A stretch of DNA of 64,000 nucleotides from an uncultured Faecalicatena sp. (GTDB taxonomy: Bacteria > Bacillota > Clostridia > Lachnospirales > Lachnospiraceae), in assembly GCA_902489075.1 (NCBI GenBank), contig CABTYO010000011.1, forward strand, positions 6,964 to 70,963. Reading direction: 5' to 3'. The notes below the pieces were generated by a model. The model made no database searches. It was not told the DNA's origin and was given only the letters and a program-made list of their open reading frames with translations. A program made the translations under genes and the position numbers. This document shows positions 17,779-27,892 of this stretch, piece after piece (the first letter of the stretch is position 1; each line of letters starts with the position of its first letter).

Positions 17779-19143
17779 ATGATTAATATGTATGAAGTAT
17801 CAGAGACCAATAAGATGATTGAGCAGGAGAACCTGGATGTCCGTACCATTACGCTGGGAATCAGCCTGCTTGACTGTATCGATTCGAACCTGGAGGAGCT
17901 GAACCGCAAGATCTATGAGAAGATCACCAGACTGGCAAAGAACCTGGTCTCAACTGGAAATGATATCGAGAAGGAATTCGGTATCCCGATTGTAAATAAG
18001 AGAATTTCCATCACTCCGATTGCCCTGGTCGGCGGTGCTGCCTGCAAAAGCCCGGAGGATTTTGTGACGATCGCACAGACACTGGACCGTGCGGCAAAGG
18101 AAGTGAATGTCAACTTTATCGGCGGATACTCCGCACTGGTTTCCAAGGGAATGACAAAGAGTGACGAGAATCTGATCCGCTCCATTCCTAAGGCACTGGC
18201 TGTGACGGAGAGAATCTGCAGTTCTGTGAACGTCGGGTCTACCAGGACCGGAATTAATATGGATGCAGTGCGTCTGTGCGGACAGATCGTGAAGGATACG
18301 GCGGAAGCGACGAAGGAGAATGACTCCTTAGGCTGTGCGAAGCTTGTGATCTTCTGCAATGCGCCGGATGACAATCCGTTCATGGCAGGTGCATTCCTGG
18401 GTGTGACTGAGGCGGATGCTGTGATCAATGTGGGAGTCAGCGGACCGGGAGTTGTGAAGAAGGCATTGGAAAAAGTGCGTGGAAAAGGGTTCAAAGAACT
18501 CTGTGAGACGATCAAGAAGACGGCATTCAAGGTGACTCGTGTGGGACAGCTGGTGGCAGGAGAAGCCTCCAAGAGGCTGGGAATTCCGTTCGGAATCGTG
18601 GATCTGTCTCTGGCACCGACCCCGTCTGTGGGCGACAGTGTTGCGGAGATCCTGGAGGAGATCGGTCTGGAGAGAGTCGGTGCGCCGGGTACTACGGCAG
18701 CGCTTGCCATGCTCAATGACCAGGTGAAGAAGGGCGGTGTGATGGCCTCTTCCTATGTAGGCGGCTTAAGCGGCGCATTCATTCCGGTCAGCGAGGACCA
18801 GGGAATGATCGATGCGGTCAACGCAGGTTCACTGACACTGGAGAAACTGGAGGCCATGACCTGCGTATGCTCAGTCGGGCTGGATATGATAGCGATACCG
18901 GGCAAGACGACGGCGGCTACCATTTCCGGTATTATCGCGGACGAGATGGCAATCGGTATGGTGAACCAGAAGACAACAGCGGTGCGTCTGATTCCGGTGA
19001 TCGGCAAAGACGTTGGAGATACGGCAGAGTTCGGCGGTCTGTTAGGCTATGCTCCGATTATGCCGGTTAATCAATTTAGCTGTGAAGAGTTTATCAGAAG
19101 GGAAGGCAGAATCCCTGCTCCAATCCACAGCTTCAAAAATTAA
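17779..19143 (+). CDS. PFL-family protein (UPF0210)
   Basis: A 454-residue protein of the UPF0210 family, distantly related to pyruvate formate-lyase-like folds but of unknown activity. Recognisable segments include [29 protein letters not shown], and [16 protein letters not shown]. It has no glycyl-radical motif. It follows the ACT-domain gene by 39 bp and probably works with it. ATG codons at 17779 and 17788 are both possible; the longer start is given. Confidence 0.88.
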   Translation: MINMYEVSETNKMIEQENLDVRTITLGISLLDCIDSNLEELNRKIYEKITRLAKNLVSTGNDIEKEFGIPIVNKRISITPIALVGGAACKSPEDFVTIAQTLDRAAKEVNVNFIGGYSALVSKGMTKSDENLIRSIPKALAVTERICSSVNVGSTRTGINMDAVRLCGQIVKDTAEATKENDSLGCAKLVIFCNAPDDNPFMAGAFLGVTEADAVINVGVSGPGVVKKALEKVRGKGFKELCETIKKTAFKVTRVGQLVAGEASKRLGIPFGIVDLSLAPTPSVGDSVAEILEEIGLERVGAPGTTAALAMLNDQVKKGGVMASSYVGGLSGAFIPVSEDQGMIDAVNAGSLTLEKLEAMTCVCSVGLDMIAIPGKTTAATISGIIADEMAIGMVNQKTTAVRLIPVIGKDVGDTAEFGGLLGYAPIMPVNQFSCEEFIRREGRIPAPIHSFKN

Positions 19144-19158
19144 AACAGGGGAATGAGT

Positions 19159-20016
19159 ATGAAGAAAATTGCGATTGTAACAGACAGTAACAGCGGAATT
19201 ACACAGAAACAGGGAGACGAAATGGGAATTTCTGTTGTGCCTATGCCGTTTTTTATTGATGGTGCTCTGTTTTTGGAAGATATTACTTTGACACAGGAGG
19301 AGTTTTACCAGAAGCTCGGAGAGGATTCCGATATCTCCACATCACAGCCGGCACCGGGAGATATCCTGGACTTGTGGGAACAGCTTTTAAAAGACCACGA
19401 TGAAGTGGTTCATATCCCGATGTCCAGCGGACTGAGCGGCAGCTGTGAGACTGCCATCACTCTTGCTCACGAATTTGAAGGAAAAGTGCAGGTTGTAGAT
19501 AATCAGAGAATCTCTGTAACCCAGGTCCAGTCTGTTCTGGATGCAATCAAGTTAAGAGACGAAGGAAAATCAGCACGCGAGATCAGAGAGATCCTGGAGA
19601 AGGAAAAAAGAGAAGCCAGTATCTATATCACAGTCGACACTTTGAAATACTTAAAGAAGGGCGGCAGAATTACTCCTGCGGCGGCAGCACTGGGAACGGT
19701 TCTGAATTTAAAGCCGGTTCTTCAGATTCAGGGTGAGAAGCTGGATGCCTTTGCAAAGGTCAGAGGCTGGAAGGCAGCGAAGAGAACGATGCTTAAGGCG
19801 ATTGAGACAGACCTGGCGGAACGTTTTGCCGGAAAAGAAGAGCAGATGGCACTGGGAATGGCATATACGTGCGGCAGAGAAGAAGCACAGGCATGGAAGC
19901 AGGAGATACAGGACAAGTTCCCGCAGTATGAGATTCTGGAGGGACCACTGTCCTTAAGCGTAGCCTGTCATATCGGACCGGGTGCGATGGCGGTTACCTG
20001 CATGAAAAGGCTGTAG
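19159..20016 (+). CDS. DegV-family fatty-acid-binding protein
   Basis: A 285-residue DegV protein. These bind fatty acids and can serve as the FakB subunit that presents them to the kinase FakA. Seen here: IVTDSNSGI at the N terminus, TSQPAPGD, PMSSGLSGSCETA, and the VACHIGPGAMAV C-terminal motif. No fakA is present in the window. The ATG at 19159 is preferred over 19153 because AGGGGA (19147-19152) is then 6 bp away. Confidence 0.88.
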   Translation: MKKIAIVTDSNSGITQKQGDEMGISVVPMPFFIDGALFLEDITLTQEEFYQKLGEDSDISTSQPAPGDILDLWEQLLKDHDEVVHIPMSSGLSGSCETAITLAHEFEGKVQVVDNQRISVTQVQSVLDAIKLRDEGKSAREIREILEKEKREASIYITVDTLKYLKKGGRITPAAAALGTVLNLKPVLQIQGEKLDAFAKVRGWKAAKRTMLKAIETDLAERFAGKEEQMALGMAYTCGREEAQAWKQEIQDKFPQYEILEGPLSLSVACHIGPGAMAVTCMKRL

Positions 20017-20102
20017 GAACGCATTATGACAAAGGCGGGAGTTACATTGTTCAAAAGCCGGTGGGGCAGCAGTAATGCCCTGATATAGAAGAAGTGAATA
20101 AG

Positions 20103-20144
20103 AGGACGGCAGGAGATGAGATTTCATGTCTGCCGTCCTTTTAA
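20103..20144. terminator. Terminator between degV and tmcAL, possibly bidirectional
   Basis: A perfect 10-bp stem AGGACGGCAG (20103-20112) with CTGCCGTCCT (20130-20139), extended by ATGA/TCAT inside, is followed on the plus strand by a short T-run. On the minus strand it lies directly behind the tmcAL stop. Confidence 0.8.
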
Positions 20145-21424
20145 ATTTTCACAACAGGCTGGCTGTATTCGTTCTGGAAGGCTGTCTTATACTTATCGGT
20201 AATGACGGATCTGTAGAGGTTGGATGCCAGAATATCATGGCGGAGCATCTTTTTTCCGGCATCCGGGATATCCGCTGTGTTATAAAGACTCGTGAGCAGA
20301 GGCAGGATTCCGTTTCTGGCAATGCTGCCCAGAATCTTTTCCCGGTCCCTGCGGACGCCGAGCAGGCGGGCATAATAGTGGTAACCGCCATCGATGTACT
20401 CTTCCACATTATGTTTCTTGACTCCCAGCATGATATGCAGCAGTGCGCGGTTGATGCGTGTCTGGGTCATCTCCTTTGTCTTTAAAAGCTCACAGAACTG
20501 CTTATAATTAAAGAAGTTATTCAGCTGATTGCTGATGCGGTTCGCCAGTTCTTCTGATACATCCAGGTAGCGGGGCAGATCCTGGGGGGTCTTATTGAGC
20601 AGCTTATATTTCATCAGCAGTGAAAAGTCGTTCTGGTAGACAGGGTAGGCTACGTGGTGGTAATCCTTTAAAAGCTCCAGGCATGAGGACGGTACCTGAT
20701 CCTCCAGTTCATTGAGAATGTTGGAAAAGTGGGTGTTCTCAAACGTGCCCCCGGCCCGGGTGCTTAAAGCTGAGCCGGAATAGGCCAGCAGCGACCTTAT
20801 GGCAGATGCGGAGCTGTAATTTTCCCGAAGCTGTGTATCATGATAGCCGGATTCCTGGCGTTTGATCGTGTAGGGACGGATGGGACTGTTCCTCTTTTTC
20901 AGCGCTTTTAAATATTCGATACCAAGGATATTATTCGGGTCACTTAGAAGAGCAGCACTTTCTGCATTCTTCATACAGGCAGACACGGCTTTCTGTCTTG
21001 CGGCGGGAAAAGTAAGTCCGTCTCTTAAGCCCTCCTTTAGAAAACTGCGGTATTCTTCCGGTTCTTCAAGAAGGACATCCGCGATGGCGTTTAAACCATC
21101 CAGATCGTCACATTCGCTGCCAAAACAGAGGGAGTCTACGATCCCCAGGCTGTCTAAAAAGGAGACGGCACCCATGGCAAAAAGCTCCGCACTTCCGGTG
21201 GCATAGCAGACAGGCAGTTCAAACACGGCTCCGGCACCGCACTTAAGGGCCATCTCGGCGCGGATATATTTGGGCATAATGGCCGGAGTGCCGCGCTGTA
21301 CATAGTCTCCGCTCATGATTACGACTGCCGTATCTGCGCCGGTAATCTCCTTTGCTTTTTCAATATGATATTGATGTCCATTGTGAAATGGATTATATTC
21401 AGTGATTAAACCGACAATTTTCAT
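20141..21424 (-). CDS. tmcAL: tRNA(Met) cytidine acetate ligase
   Basis: A 427-residue nucleotidyltransferase-fold protein (formerly YlbM). TmcAL activates acetate with ATP and makes N4-acetylcytidine at the wobble base of elongator tRNA-Met. The N terminus has GLITEYNPFHNGHQYH with the HxGH-type ATP motif, then VIMSGDYVQRGTPAI and FGSECDD. Start 21424 is chosen because AAGGAG is well placed, and upstream in-frame codons lack a ribosome site. It is transcribed alone on the minus strand. Confidence 0.92.
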   Translation of the reverse strand: MKIVGLITEYNPFHNGHQYHIEKAKEITGADTAVVIMSGDYVQRGTPAIMPKYIRAEMALKCGAGAVFELPVCYATGSAELFAMGAVSFLDSLGIVDSLCFGSECDDLDGLNAIADVLLEEPEEYRSFLKEGLRDGLTFPAARQKAVSACMKNAESAALLSDPNNILGIEYLKALKKRNSPIRPYTIKRQESGYHDTQLRENYSSASAIRSLLAYSGSALSTRAGGTFENTHFSNILNELEDQVPSSCLELLKDYHHVAYPVYQNDFSLLMKYKLLNKTPQDLPRYLDVSEELANRISNQLNNFFNYKQFCELLKTKEMTQTRINRALLHIMLGVKKHNVEEYIDGGYHYYARLLGVRRDREKILGSIARNGILPLLTSLYNTADIPDAGKKMLRHDILASNLYRSVITDKYKTAFQNEYSQPVVKI

Positions 21425-21624
21425 AAGAATCTCCTTGTATATCATTTTATTTACCATTATACTATAAAATAGTGGGATAATATAGGCAGAGTTTTGATTA
21501 TCTGATGTGATTTTACGCAGAATATAAATGAAGAATAAAAAGATGATATGAAAAGAAAGATATAAAAATCAGAAATAAAAAATCAGAAATAGAATTTCGA
21601 ATAAAACAAAAGAGGGTGTGTGGC

Positions 21625-22959
21625 ATGGAAAATGAAATGATATTTGAACTGCTTGAACAGCGGAAATTTAAAGAACTGAAAGAAGAACTGGAGACCATGC
21701 ATCCCGTTGACATTGGTGAGATACTCAAGGAATGTGAACCAAAGCAGCAGATCCTGATCTTCCGGCTTCTTGCCAAGGAAGAGGCGGCGGAAGTATTTAC
21801 GGATATGGACAGTGACATGCGCGAGAATCTGATCAACGCGTTGACGGATTCCGAGCTGGAAGAAGTCATGGACGAGATGTATGTCGATGATACGGTCGAT
21901 GTCCTGGAAGAGATGCCTGCCAATGTGGTGGACCGTCTTCTGCTGGCGACGGACGAGGAGACCAGAATCAAGATCAATGCGCTTCTGCAGTATCCGGAGG
22001 ACAGCGCCGCCAGCATTATGAATGTGGACTACATCAGTCTGCGGAAAGATATGACGGTTGCGGAGGCGATCTTGAAGATCCGTCAGGTCGGGATCAATCG
22101 GGAGACGATCTATACCTGCTATGTGACGGAGAAGAAGAAACTGATCGGTGCAGTAGACATCAAGGACCTGCTGACAGCCGGTGAGTCCAGGCTGATTGAA
22201 GAGATCATGGATGAGAATGTCCTGTATGCCAGGACACTGGATGATAAGGAAGACGTGGCGACCACGATCAAAAGGTATGGACTCGTTGCAATCCCGATCA
22301 TCGACCACGAGAACTGCCTGGTCGGTATCGTAACCGTTGACGATGCCATGTTCGTTTTGCAGGATGAGACGACAGAAGACATCAGTATCATGGCCGGTGT
22401 CAGCCCCAACGAGGACTCTTATTTTGGCACGTCCGTCTTTAAGCATGCGAAGAACCGGAGCCTGTGGCTGATGCTGCTGATGCTCTCCGCTACTGTGACC
22501 GGAGAGATTCTGGGACATTACGAGGAGGCTATGGCTGTAATGCCTGTCCTGATCACCTTTATCCCGATGCTGATGGGGACCGGAGGTAACTGCGGTTCAC
22601 AGAGTTCCACCCTGATCATCCGCGGTCTGGCTGTCGGGGAGATTCAGTTTAAGGATATCTTCAGAGTCATTTTCAAAGAAGTAAGGGTCGCTTTTGTCGT
22701 AAGTTTCCTGCTCGCAATTGTAAATGGGGTCCGGATCTATATCATGTATGACCAGAACATTACCCTGGCATTTGCACTGGGCTTAACGATGATGGCTGTG
22801 GTCGTGATGGCCAAATGTATCGGGTGCACCCTGCCGCTTCTTGCCAAGAAGCTGGGACTGGATCCGGCGATCATGGCGGCACCGCTGATTACGACCATAC
22901 TCGACACGTGTACCATACTGGTATACTTCAATATTGTGACCGCCATTTTCCATTTATAA
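21625..22959 (+). CDS. mgtE: Magnesium transporter MgtE
   Basis: A 444-residue MgtE-type Mg2+ channel. It has the cytoplasmic N domain (about 1-130), paired CBS domains (about 135-255), and about five C-terminal membrane helices with MGTGGNCGSQSSTLIIRGLA in the first pore region. In the family the CBS domains close the pore at high Mg2+. The start at ATG 21625 has AGAGGG 8 bp upstream; an upstream GTG is less likely. No M-box riboswitch could be recognised in the 200-bp leader. Confidence 0.93.
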   Translation: MENEMIFELLEQRKFKELKEELETMHPVDIGEILKECEPKQQILIFRLLAKEEAAEVFTDMDSDMRENLINALTDSELEEVMDEMYVDDTVDVLEEMPANVVDRLLLATDEETRIKINALLQYPEDSAASIMNVDYISLRKDMTVAEAILKIRQVGINRETIYTCYVTEKKKLIGAVDIKDLLTAGESRLIEEIMDENVLYARTLDDKEDVATTIKRYGLVAIPIIDHENCLVGIVTVDDAMFVLQDETTEDISIMAGVSPNEDSYFGTSVFKHAKNRSLWLMLLMLSATVTGEILGHYEEAMAVMPVLITFIPMLMGTGGNCGSQSSTLIIRGLAVGEIQFKDIFRVIFKEVRVAFVVSFLLAIVNGVRIYIMYDQNITLAFALGLTMMAVVVMAKCIGCTLPLLAKKLGLDPAIMAAPLITTILDTCTILVYFNIVTAIFHL

Positions 22960-23056
22960 AGAGGATACAGAATCCGTTTCTCTGCCTGAGATGGAAAAAG
23001 ATACAGTTCACACGCGCCAGGGGAGAATTGTTCTAAAAAATACACACGTTATGTAC

Positions 23057-23085
23057 TTGTATACAAAATCCCTTTGCGTTATAAT
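23057..23085 (+). promoter_or_regulatory. Promoter of pta-ackA
   Basis: TTGTAT (23057-23062), 17 bp, perfect TATAAT (23080-23085), 37 bp before the pta start codon. Confidence 0.75.
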
Positions 23086-23122
23086 AAAGCAAGTGAGAAA
23101 AAATGAAAGGTGGCTTTTAATC

Positions 23123-24118
23123 ATGGGATTTATTGATGAAATCAAAGCAAGAGCAAAATCTGATAAGAAGACGATCGTCCTTCCGGAGACAGAAGACGTA
23201 AGAACTTACAAAGCTGCAGAGGCAGTTTTGAAGGAAGGAACAGCAGACCTGATTCTTGTTGGAAGCAAGGAAGAGATCGAGAAGAACGGTGCAGGATATG
23301 ACATTTCCGGCGCTGTGATCGTGGATCCTGCTACAAGCGACAAGACTGAAGCCTATATCGCGAAGTTAGTAGAATTAAGACAGAAAAAGGGAATGACAGA
23401 AGAGCAGGCAAGAGAGATCCTTCTGACAAATTACTTATACTATGGCGTTATGATGGTGAAGATGGGAGATGCAGACGGAATGGTTTCCGGAGCATGCCAC
23501 TCCACAGCAGACACCCTTCGCCCATGCCTGCAGATCTTAAAGACCAAGCCGGGTACAAAGCTTGTATCTGCATTCTTCGTTATGGTAGTGCCGGACTGCG
23601 ATATGGGAGCAGACGGAACATTTATCTTCGGAGATTCAGGTCTGGAGCAGAATCCGGATCCGGAGAAGCTCGCCAACATCGCAGTTTCTTCAGCAGAGTC
23701 TTTCAAGACACTGACAGGAAAAGAGCCGATCGTAGCCATGCTGTCACACTCCACAAAGGGAAGTGCAAAGCATGCAGACGTTGACAAAGTTGTAGAGGCA
23801 ACAAAGATCGCAAAAGAACTGGCACCTGAGTTAAAGCTGGACGGAGAACTGCAGCTTGATGCAGCCATCGTTCCGTCAGTAGGAGAGTCCAAGGCTCCGG
23901 GCAGTCCGGTTGCAGGACATGCCAACGTCCTGATTTTCCCTGACCTGGATGCAGGAAATATCGGTTACAAGCTGGTTCAGAGACTGGCCAAAGCAGAAGC
24001 TTACGGACCTCTTACACAGGGTATCGCAGCTCCTGTCAATGATTTATCACGTGGATGCAGCGCAGAGGATATCGAAGGCGTTGTAGCAATCACAGCAGTG
24101 CAGGCACAGGCACAATAA
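23123..24118 (+). CDS. pta: Phosphate acetyltransferase
   Basis: Converts acetyl-CoA and phosphate to acetyl phosphate in acetate fermentation. The 331-residue protein is the short form (no regulatory N-terminal domain), with IVLPETEDVRTYKAAE near the start, and GMVSGACHSTADTLRP and KAPGSPVAGHANVLIFPDLD later. GAAAGGTGG precedes the ATG; an earlier in-frame ATG lies inside the promoter and is rejected. ackA follows after 61 bp, completing the pathway. Confidence 0.97.
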   Translation: MGFIDEIKARAKSDKKTIVLPETEDVRTYKAAEAVLKEGTADLILVGSKEEIEKNGAGYDISGAVIVDPATSDKTEAYIAKLVELRQKKGMTEEQAREILLTNYLYYGVMMVKMGDADGMVSGACHSTADTLRPCLQILKTKPGTKLVSAFFVMVVPDCDMGADGTFIFGDSGLEQNPDPEKLANIAVSSAESFKTLTGKEPIVAMLSHSTKGSAKHADVDKVVEATKIAKELAPELKLDGELQLDAAIVPSVGESKAPGSPVAGHANVLIFPDLDAGNIGYKLVQRLAKAEAYGPLTQGIAAPVNDLSRGCSAEDIEGVVAITAVQAQAQ

Positions 24119-24179
24119 TAGATCGTGTTATAAAGGGGCAGAAGAAGCTCTTTATATATAATTTCAGGAGGGTAAAGAA

Positions 24180-25370
24180 ATGAATGTATTAGTAATCAAC
24201 TGCGGAAGTTCTTCTTTAAAGTTCCAGTTAATCAACTCTGACTCAGAAGAAGTACTTGCAAAAGGTCTCTGCGAGAGAATCGGAATCGACGGAAGCCTGA
24301 CCTATCAGCCGGCCGGCGGAGAGAAAGTAAAATCAGCAAAGGACATGCCTACACATACAGAGGCGATCCAGTTTGTCATTGATGCACTGACGAACCCGGA
24401 GACTGGTGTGGTTAAGAGCCTGGACGAGATCGGAGCAGTCGGACACCGTCTGGTACACGGAGGAGAGAAGTTTGCATCCTCAGTTGTGATCACAGACGAA
24501 GTAAAGAAAGCAGTAGAAGAGTGCAACGACCTTGCACCGCTTCATAACCCGGCGAACTTAATCGGTGTGAATGCATGCCAGAAGTTAATGCCGAATACAC
24601 CAATGGTAGCAGTATTTGATACCGCTTTCCATCAGACAATGCCGGAGAAAGCATATATGTACGGACTTCCATATGCTTACTACGACAAATACAAAGTAAG
24701 ACGCTACGGTTTCCACGGAACAAGCCACAGCTTCGTATCCAAGAGAGCAGCAGAGATCGTTGGCAAGCCATATGACGCTACCAAGACCATCGTATGCCAC
24801 CTTGGAAACGGCGCAAGTGTATGTGCAGTACTGAACGGCAAGTCCGTTGACACATCCATGGGTCTGACTCCACTGGAAGGTCTGGTAATGGGAACACGTT
24901 CCGGAGATATTGATCCGGCAATCCTGGAATTCATCGCGAAGAAAGAAAACCTGGACATCGAAGGACTGATGAAGGTCCTGAACAAAGATTCCGGTGTATA
25001 CGGACTTTCCAACGGACTTTCCAGCGATTTCCGTGACCTGTCCGCAGCAGCAGAAGACGGCAACGAGCAGGCAAAGGTTGCTCTTGAAGTATTCGCATAC
25101 AGAGTTGCGAAGTATGTGGGAAGCTATACAGCAGCAATGAACGGTGTAGACAACATCGTCTTCACAGCCGGAATCGGTGAGAACGACAAAGAGATCCGCG
25201 AGGAGATCTGCGGATACCTTGAGTTCCTCGGAATCAAGATCGACAAAGAAGCCAATGCAAAGAGAGGAGAGGAAGTTATCATCTCCACTCCGGACTCAAA
25301 AGTAAAAGTACTCGTGATCCCGACGAACGAAGAACTGGCAATCGCAAGAGAGACAGTAGCACTGATCTAA
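24180..25370 (+). CDS. ackA: Acetate kinase
   Basis: Transfers the phosphate of acetyl phosphate to ADP, yielding acetate and ATP. At 396 residues it is full length, with [12 protein letters not shown] at the N terminus, [30 protein letters not shown] and GIGEND. It is preceded by AGGAGG and forms an operon with pta. A hairpin lies about 35 bp after the stop. Confidence 0.98.
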   Translation: MNVLVINCGSSSLKFQLINSDSEEVLAKGLCERIGIDGSLTYQPAGGEKVKSAKDMPTHTEAIQFVIDALTNPETGVVKSLDEIGAVGHRLVHGGEKFASSVVITDEVKKAVEECNDLAPLHNPANLIGVNACQKLMPNTPMVAVFDTAFHQTMPEKAYMYGLPYAYYDKYKVRRYGFHGTSHSFVSKRAAEIVGKPYDATKTIVCHLGNGASVCAVLNGKSVDTSMGLTPLEGLVMGTRSGDIDPAILEFIAKKENLDIEGLMKVLNKDSGVYGLSNGLSSDFRDLSAAAEDGNEQAKVALEVFAYRVAKYVGSYTAAMNGVDNIVFTAGIGENDKEIREEICGYLEFLGIKIDKEANAKRGEEVIISTPDSKVKVLVIPTNEELAIARETVALI

Positions 25371-25404
25371 TCAGTTTGTCAGGCAATCAATCAGAAGACA
25401 ATAG

Positions 25405-25433
25405 AGGTGGGCGGACCAGACATCCGCTCACTT
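25405..25433 (+). terminator. Hairpin after ackA, probable weak terminator
   Basis: GTGGGCGGA (25407-25415) pairs with TCCGCTCAC (25423-25431) with one G-T pair. The following tract is only TTCCTTTG, so termination would be weak. Confidence 0.5.
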
Positions 25434-25462
25434 CCTTTGTCAGAATATTCTGAATACGGAGA

Positions 25463-25496
25463 GCAAAAGGGTCAGACCCCTTTGCAGACCCTTTTG
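25463..25496. repeat. REP-like palindrome, copy 1 (with an extra half-unit)
   Basis: GCAAAAGGGTC (25463-25473) pairs with GACCCCTTTGC (25475-25485), and a third arm GACCCTTTTGC follows at 25487-25497. The same sequence closes the window at 63974-64000, indicating a dispersed palindromic repeat. Confidence 0.75.
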
Positions 25497-25533
25497 CAAA
25501 ATGATATTTCTGACAGAATCTGTATTTTTCTTG

Positions 25534-25561
25534 TTGACAAACTGATTTTACATGATATAAT
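25534..25561 (+). promoter_or_regulatory. Promoter of yceD-rpmF
   Basis: Perfect TTGACA (25534-25539), 16 bp, perfect TATAAT (25556-25561). The close start codon means a short leader of about 20 nt. Confidence 0.85.
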
Positions 25562-25589
25562 AATTTAGGTATGAATAGGAGTAATGAAG

Positions 25590-26117
25590 ATGTTAATTAA
25601 CCTATCAGACGTTCTGTCAGAACAGCACAAGACAGTGGAAGAGACTGTTGCTTTAGAATTGGAGACGGTGGACCTTAAGCCCGGTTCGTATCCGATTGTC
25701 AGTAAAGAACCTGTACATGTTGTCGTTTCACATGTGAAGGACAGGGAATTACAGATCAAGGCTGAGAGCAGGGTGTGTATCATTATCCCATGTGACCGGT
25801 GCCTCGAAGATGTAAAGCAGGAGTTCGTACTGGATTTTGTAAAGCATGTAGATCTCGCTATCCCGGATGCTGAACTGCCGGAAGGATTAGATGAATCAAA
25901 TTTCATTGACGGATATCATCTTGACGTGGACAAATTGCTCTTTAATGAGATATTGATAGGATGGCCGACGAAAGTTCTATGCAGGGAAGACTGTAAAGGC
26001 ATTTGTAACGTTTGTGGTCAGAACCTAAATCTGGGAACCTGTGACTGTGAAGACACAGGGCTTGACCCAAGAATGTCAGTTGTCCGTGATTTGTTTAAGA
26101 ATTTTAAGGAGGTGTAA
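25590..26117 (+). CDS. yceD: YceD/DUF177-family protein
   Basis: A 175-residue protein of the DUF177 family, commonly encoded just before rpmF and linked to 23S rRNA maturation or ribosome assembly. Here it also precedes rpmF, by 3 bp. The Cys-rich stretch CREDCKGICNVCG is typical, and an earlier Cys lies in PCDRCLED. ATG 25590 is preferred over 25584 because AGGAG (25577-25581) is then 8 bp away. Confidence 0.85.
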   Translation: MLINLSDVLSEQHKTVEETVALELETVDLKPGSYPIVSKEPVHVVVSHVKDRELQIKAESRVCIIIPCDRCLEDVKQEFVLDFVKHVDLAIPDAELPEGLDESNFIDGYHLDVDKLLFNEILIGWPTKVLCREDCKGICNVCGQNLNLGTCDCEDTGLDPRMSVVRDLFKNFKEV

Positions 26118-26120
26118 CCT

Positions 26121-26300
26121 ATGTCTATCTGTCCAAAGAATAAATCTTCTAAAGCTAGAAGAGATAAGAGAAGAGCTAATTGGAAGATGAGTGCTCCAAA
26201 CCTTGTTAAATGCAGCAAATGTGGAGAACTTATGATGCCTCACAGAGTATGCAAGGCCTGTGGCTCTTACAACAAAAAAGAAATCATTTCTGTTGACTAA
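26121..26300 (+). CDS. rpmF: 50S ribosomal protein L32
   Basis: A 59-residue ribosomal protein beginning MSICPKNKSSKARRDKRRAN. Four cysteines (C31, C34, C44, C47) form the zinc-ribbon version of L32. A strong AAGGAGGTG ribosome site lies at the end of yceD, and a terminator follows the stop by 17 bp. Confidence 0.97.
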   Translation: MSICPKNKSSKARRDKRRANWKMSAPNLVKCSKCGELMMPHRVCKACGSYNKKEIISVD

Positions 26301-26317
26301 TGAAAGAAGACAGGACA

Positions 26318-26349
26318 AAGGCTTTCCGGGAATCCGGGAAGCCTTTTTT
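26318..26349 (+). terminator. Rho-independent terminator after rpmF
   Basis: A stem of about 12 bp (26318-26329 with 26334-26345) is followed by a run of six T. Confidence 0.92.
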
Positions 26350-26428
26350 CGTGGAAGAAAGCGAATAGAAGTGTGCCTGTTGTATATAAAATATAGAAAA
26401 AACGAATATGTATATGAGAAAAAACGAT

Positions 26429-26457
26429 TTGATTTATTGCCCTGCCTCCGTTAGGAT
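26429..26457 (+). promoter_or_regulatory. Candidate promoter for the symporter operon
   Basis: TTGATT (26429-26434), 17 bp, TAGGAT (26452-26457), 44 bp before the start codon. No riboswitch fold was recognised in 26350-26500. Confidence 0.5.
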
Positions 26458-26500
26458 ACAAGAGTGTTATATGATCTAAAGATGAAGAGGAGGTTTTTCA

Positions 26501-27892
26501 ATGGATGCACTTTTAAGTGTAAACTGGATTGCATTACTCGTGCTGGTAATTGCGCTGCTTTTATTCAAAGCGCTTAACTGGATTGCATACAAAGTCAACT
26601 GGACCTTTGTAATCCTGATCAGTATGGTGATGGGGGCGGTAGTCGGAATCGTATTTGCTTCCGAGGGCAACTCTTATATGACATGGCTTGCCCTGATTGG
26701 AGATGTCTATGTCAATCTCATCACAGCATTAGTTGCTCCAGTAATTCTGGTATCAGTCATTTCCGGGCTGATTCAGTTAAATGACAAGGAAAAAATGAAA
26801 AGAATCGGAACAAAATCTGTATTCTGGCTGATGCTTTCATCAGCAATCGCAATCGTAATCACCGTGGTTTTTGGTGCACTGACCCATATCGGAAAAGGGG
26901 CAGGAGCGGTATTTGCCGATATCTCCAGCGTCGCAGGCTCCACATTAGAGGCTTATCAGGAGATGGAGACATCTTTTGACCAGATCCTCCTAAAGCTGTT
27001 CCCGACGAACATCGTTGGGGACCTGGCGGCAGATAACATTGTTGCCATCATTATCATTGCGGTAGCAGTTGCAGTTGCTTATGTCAGTGTTTCATCAGAA
27101 GAAGGGGAAGACAAGGTAAAGACATTTAAAGATCTGATTGAAGGAATGAAGAAGATCATCTTCTATATTCTTTCCTTTGTGATTGACCTGACACCATATG
27201 CAGTGCTCTGTCTGACAGCGATTTCTGCAAGCCAGCTTTTGAGTGATAAAGATGCGCTGGTACAGGTGATCCTTCTTGTGGCAATGATCTATGTAGTATG
27301 TCTTGTACAGACATACGGTGTCAATGCGTTCATTCTGAAGTTTGCTGCAAAATTAAGTCCGCTGAAATTCTTTAAGAAAACGTTTGATGCACAGGCAACT
27401 GCCTTTACGACACAGAGCAGTGTGGGATCACTTCCGATTACGATCGACCGCCTGATCCGTAAGGTCGGCGTGGATGAAGAGGTAGCCAACTTTACCGCTC
27501 CGCTCGGTACTACGATCGGTATGGCGGGATGTACCTGTATCTGGCCGATCCTGCTGGCAATGTTCTACCTCAATGCGACAGGACAGCACTGGGAAGTCAG
27601 CCAGTATCTGATCATGTGCTTCATGTGCCTGGTTCTTTCCATGGGAAGCGCCGGAATGCCGGGAATCGGAGTCGTTACGGCAGTTTCACTGTTCAGTGCT
27701 GTGAATCTTCCGATCGCCGCGGTTGTACTGCTGATCCCGATCAACAGCATTTCCGATATGGTGCGTACACTGACGAATGTTGTAGGTGCCAATGTGACAG
27801 CGGCAGTTGTGGCTCGTAAGACGGATCTTCTGGATGACAGTGTATTTAACGCAGAAGAAGGCAGACCGAATAAGAAGGAGGGACAGGCATAA
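26501..27892 (+). CDS. TcyP-like cation/amino-acid symporter (probable cystine uptake)
   Basis: A 463-residue dicarboxylate/amino acid:cation symporter family protein with about eight helices and two re-entrant loops. Length and the regions AFTTQSSVGSLPITI and NFTAPLGTTIGMAGCTCIWP match the L-cystine transporter TcyP of Bacillus better than glutamate or C4-dicarboxylate carriers. The cystine assignment is inference. It heads a three-gene operon; the next gene overlaps its stop by one base, and the third encodes a thioredoxin-like lipoprotein, which supports a sulfur-compound role. Confidence 0.82.
   Translation: MDALLSVNWIALLVLVIALLLFKALNWIAYKVNWTFVILISMVMGAVVGIVFASEGNSYMTWLALIGDVYVNLITALVAPVILVSVISGLIQLNDKEKMKRIGTKSVFWLMLSSAIAIVITVVFGALTHIGKGAGAVFADISSVAGSTLEAYQEMETSFDQILLKLFPTNIVGDLAADNIVAIIIIAVAVAVAYVSVSSEEGEDKVKTFKDLIEGMKKIIFYILSFVIDLTPYAVLCLTAISASQLLSDKDALVQVILLVAMIYVVCLVQTYGVNAFILKFAAKLSPLKFFKKTFDAQATAFTTQSSVGSLPITIDRLIRKVGVDEEVANFTAPLGTTIGMAGCTCIWPILLAMFYLNATGQHWEVSQYLIMCFMCLVLSMGSAGMPGIGVVTAVSLFSAVNLPIAAVVLLIPINSISDMVRTLTNVVGANVTAAVVARKTDLLDDSVFNAEEGRPNKKEGQA

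Noticed and set aside
21458..21624. An M-box (Mg2+) riboswitch before mgtE.
   Set aside because: The leader is AT-rich and no conserved M-box segment or stable stem set could be recognised.
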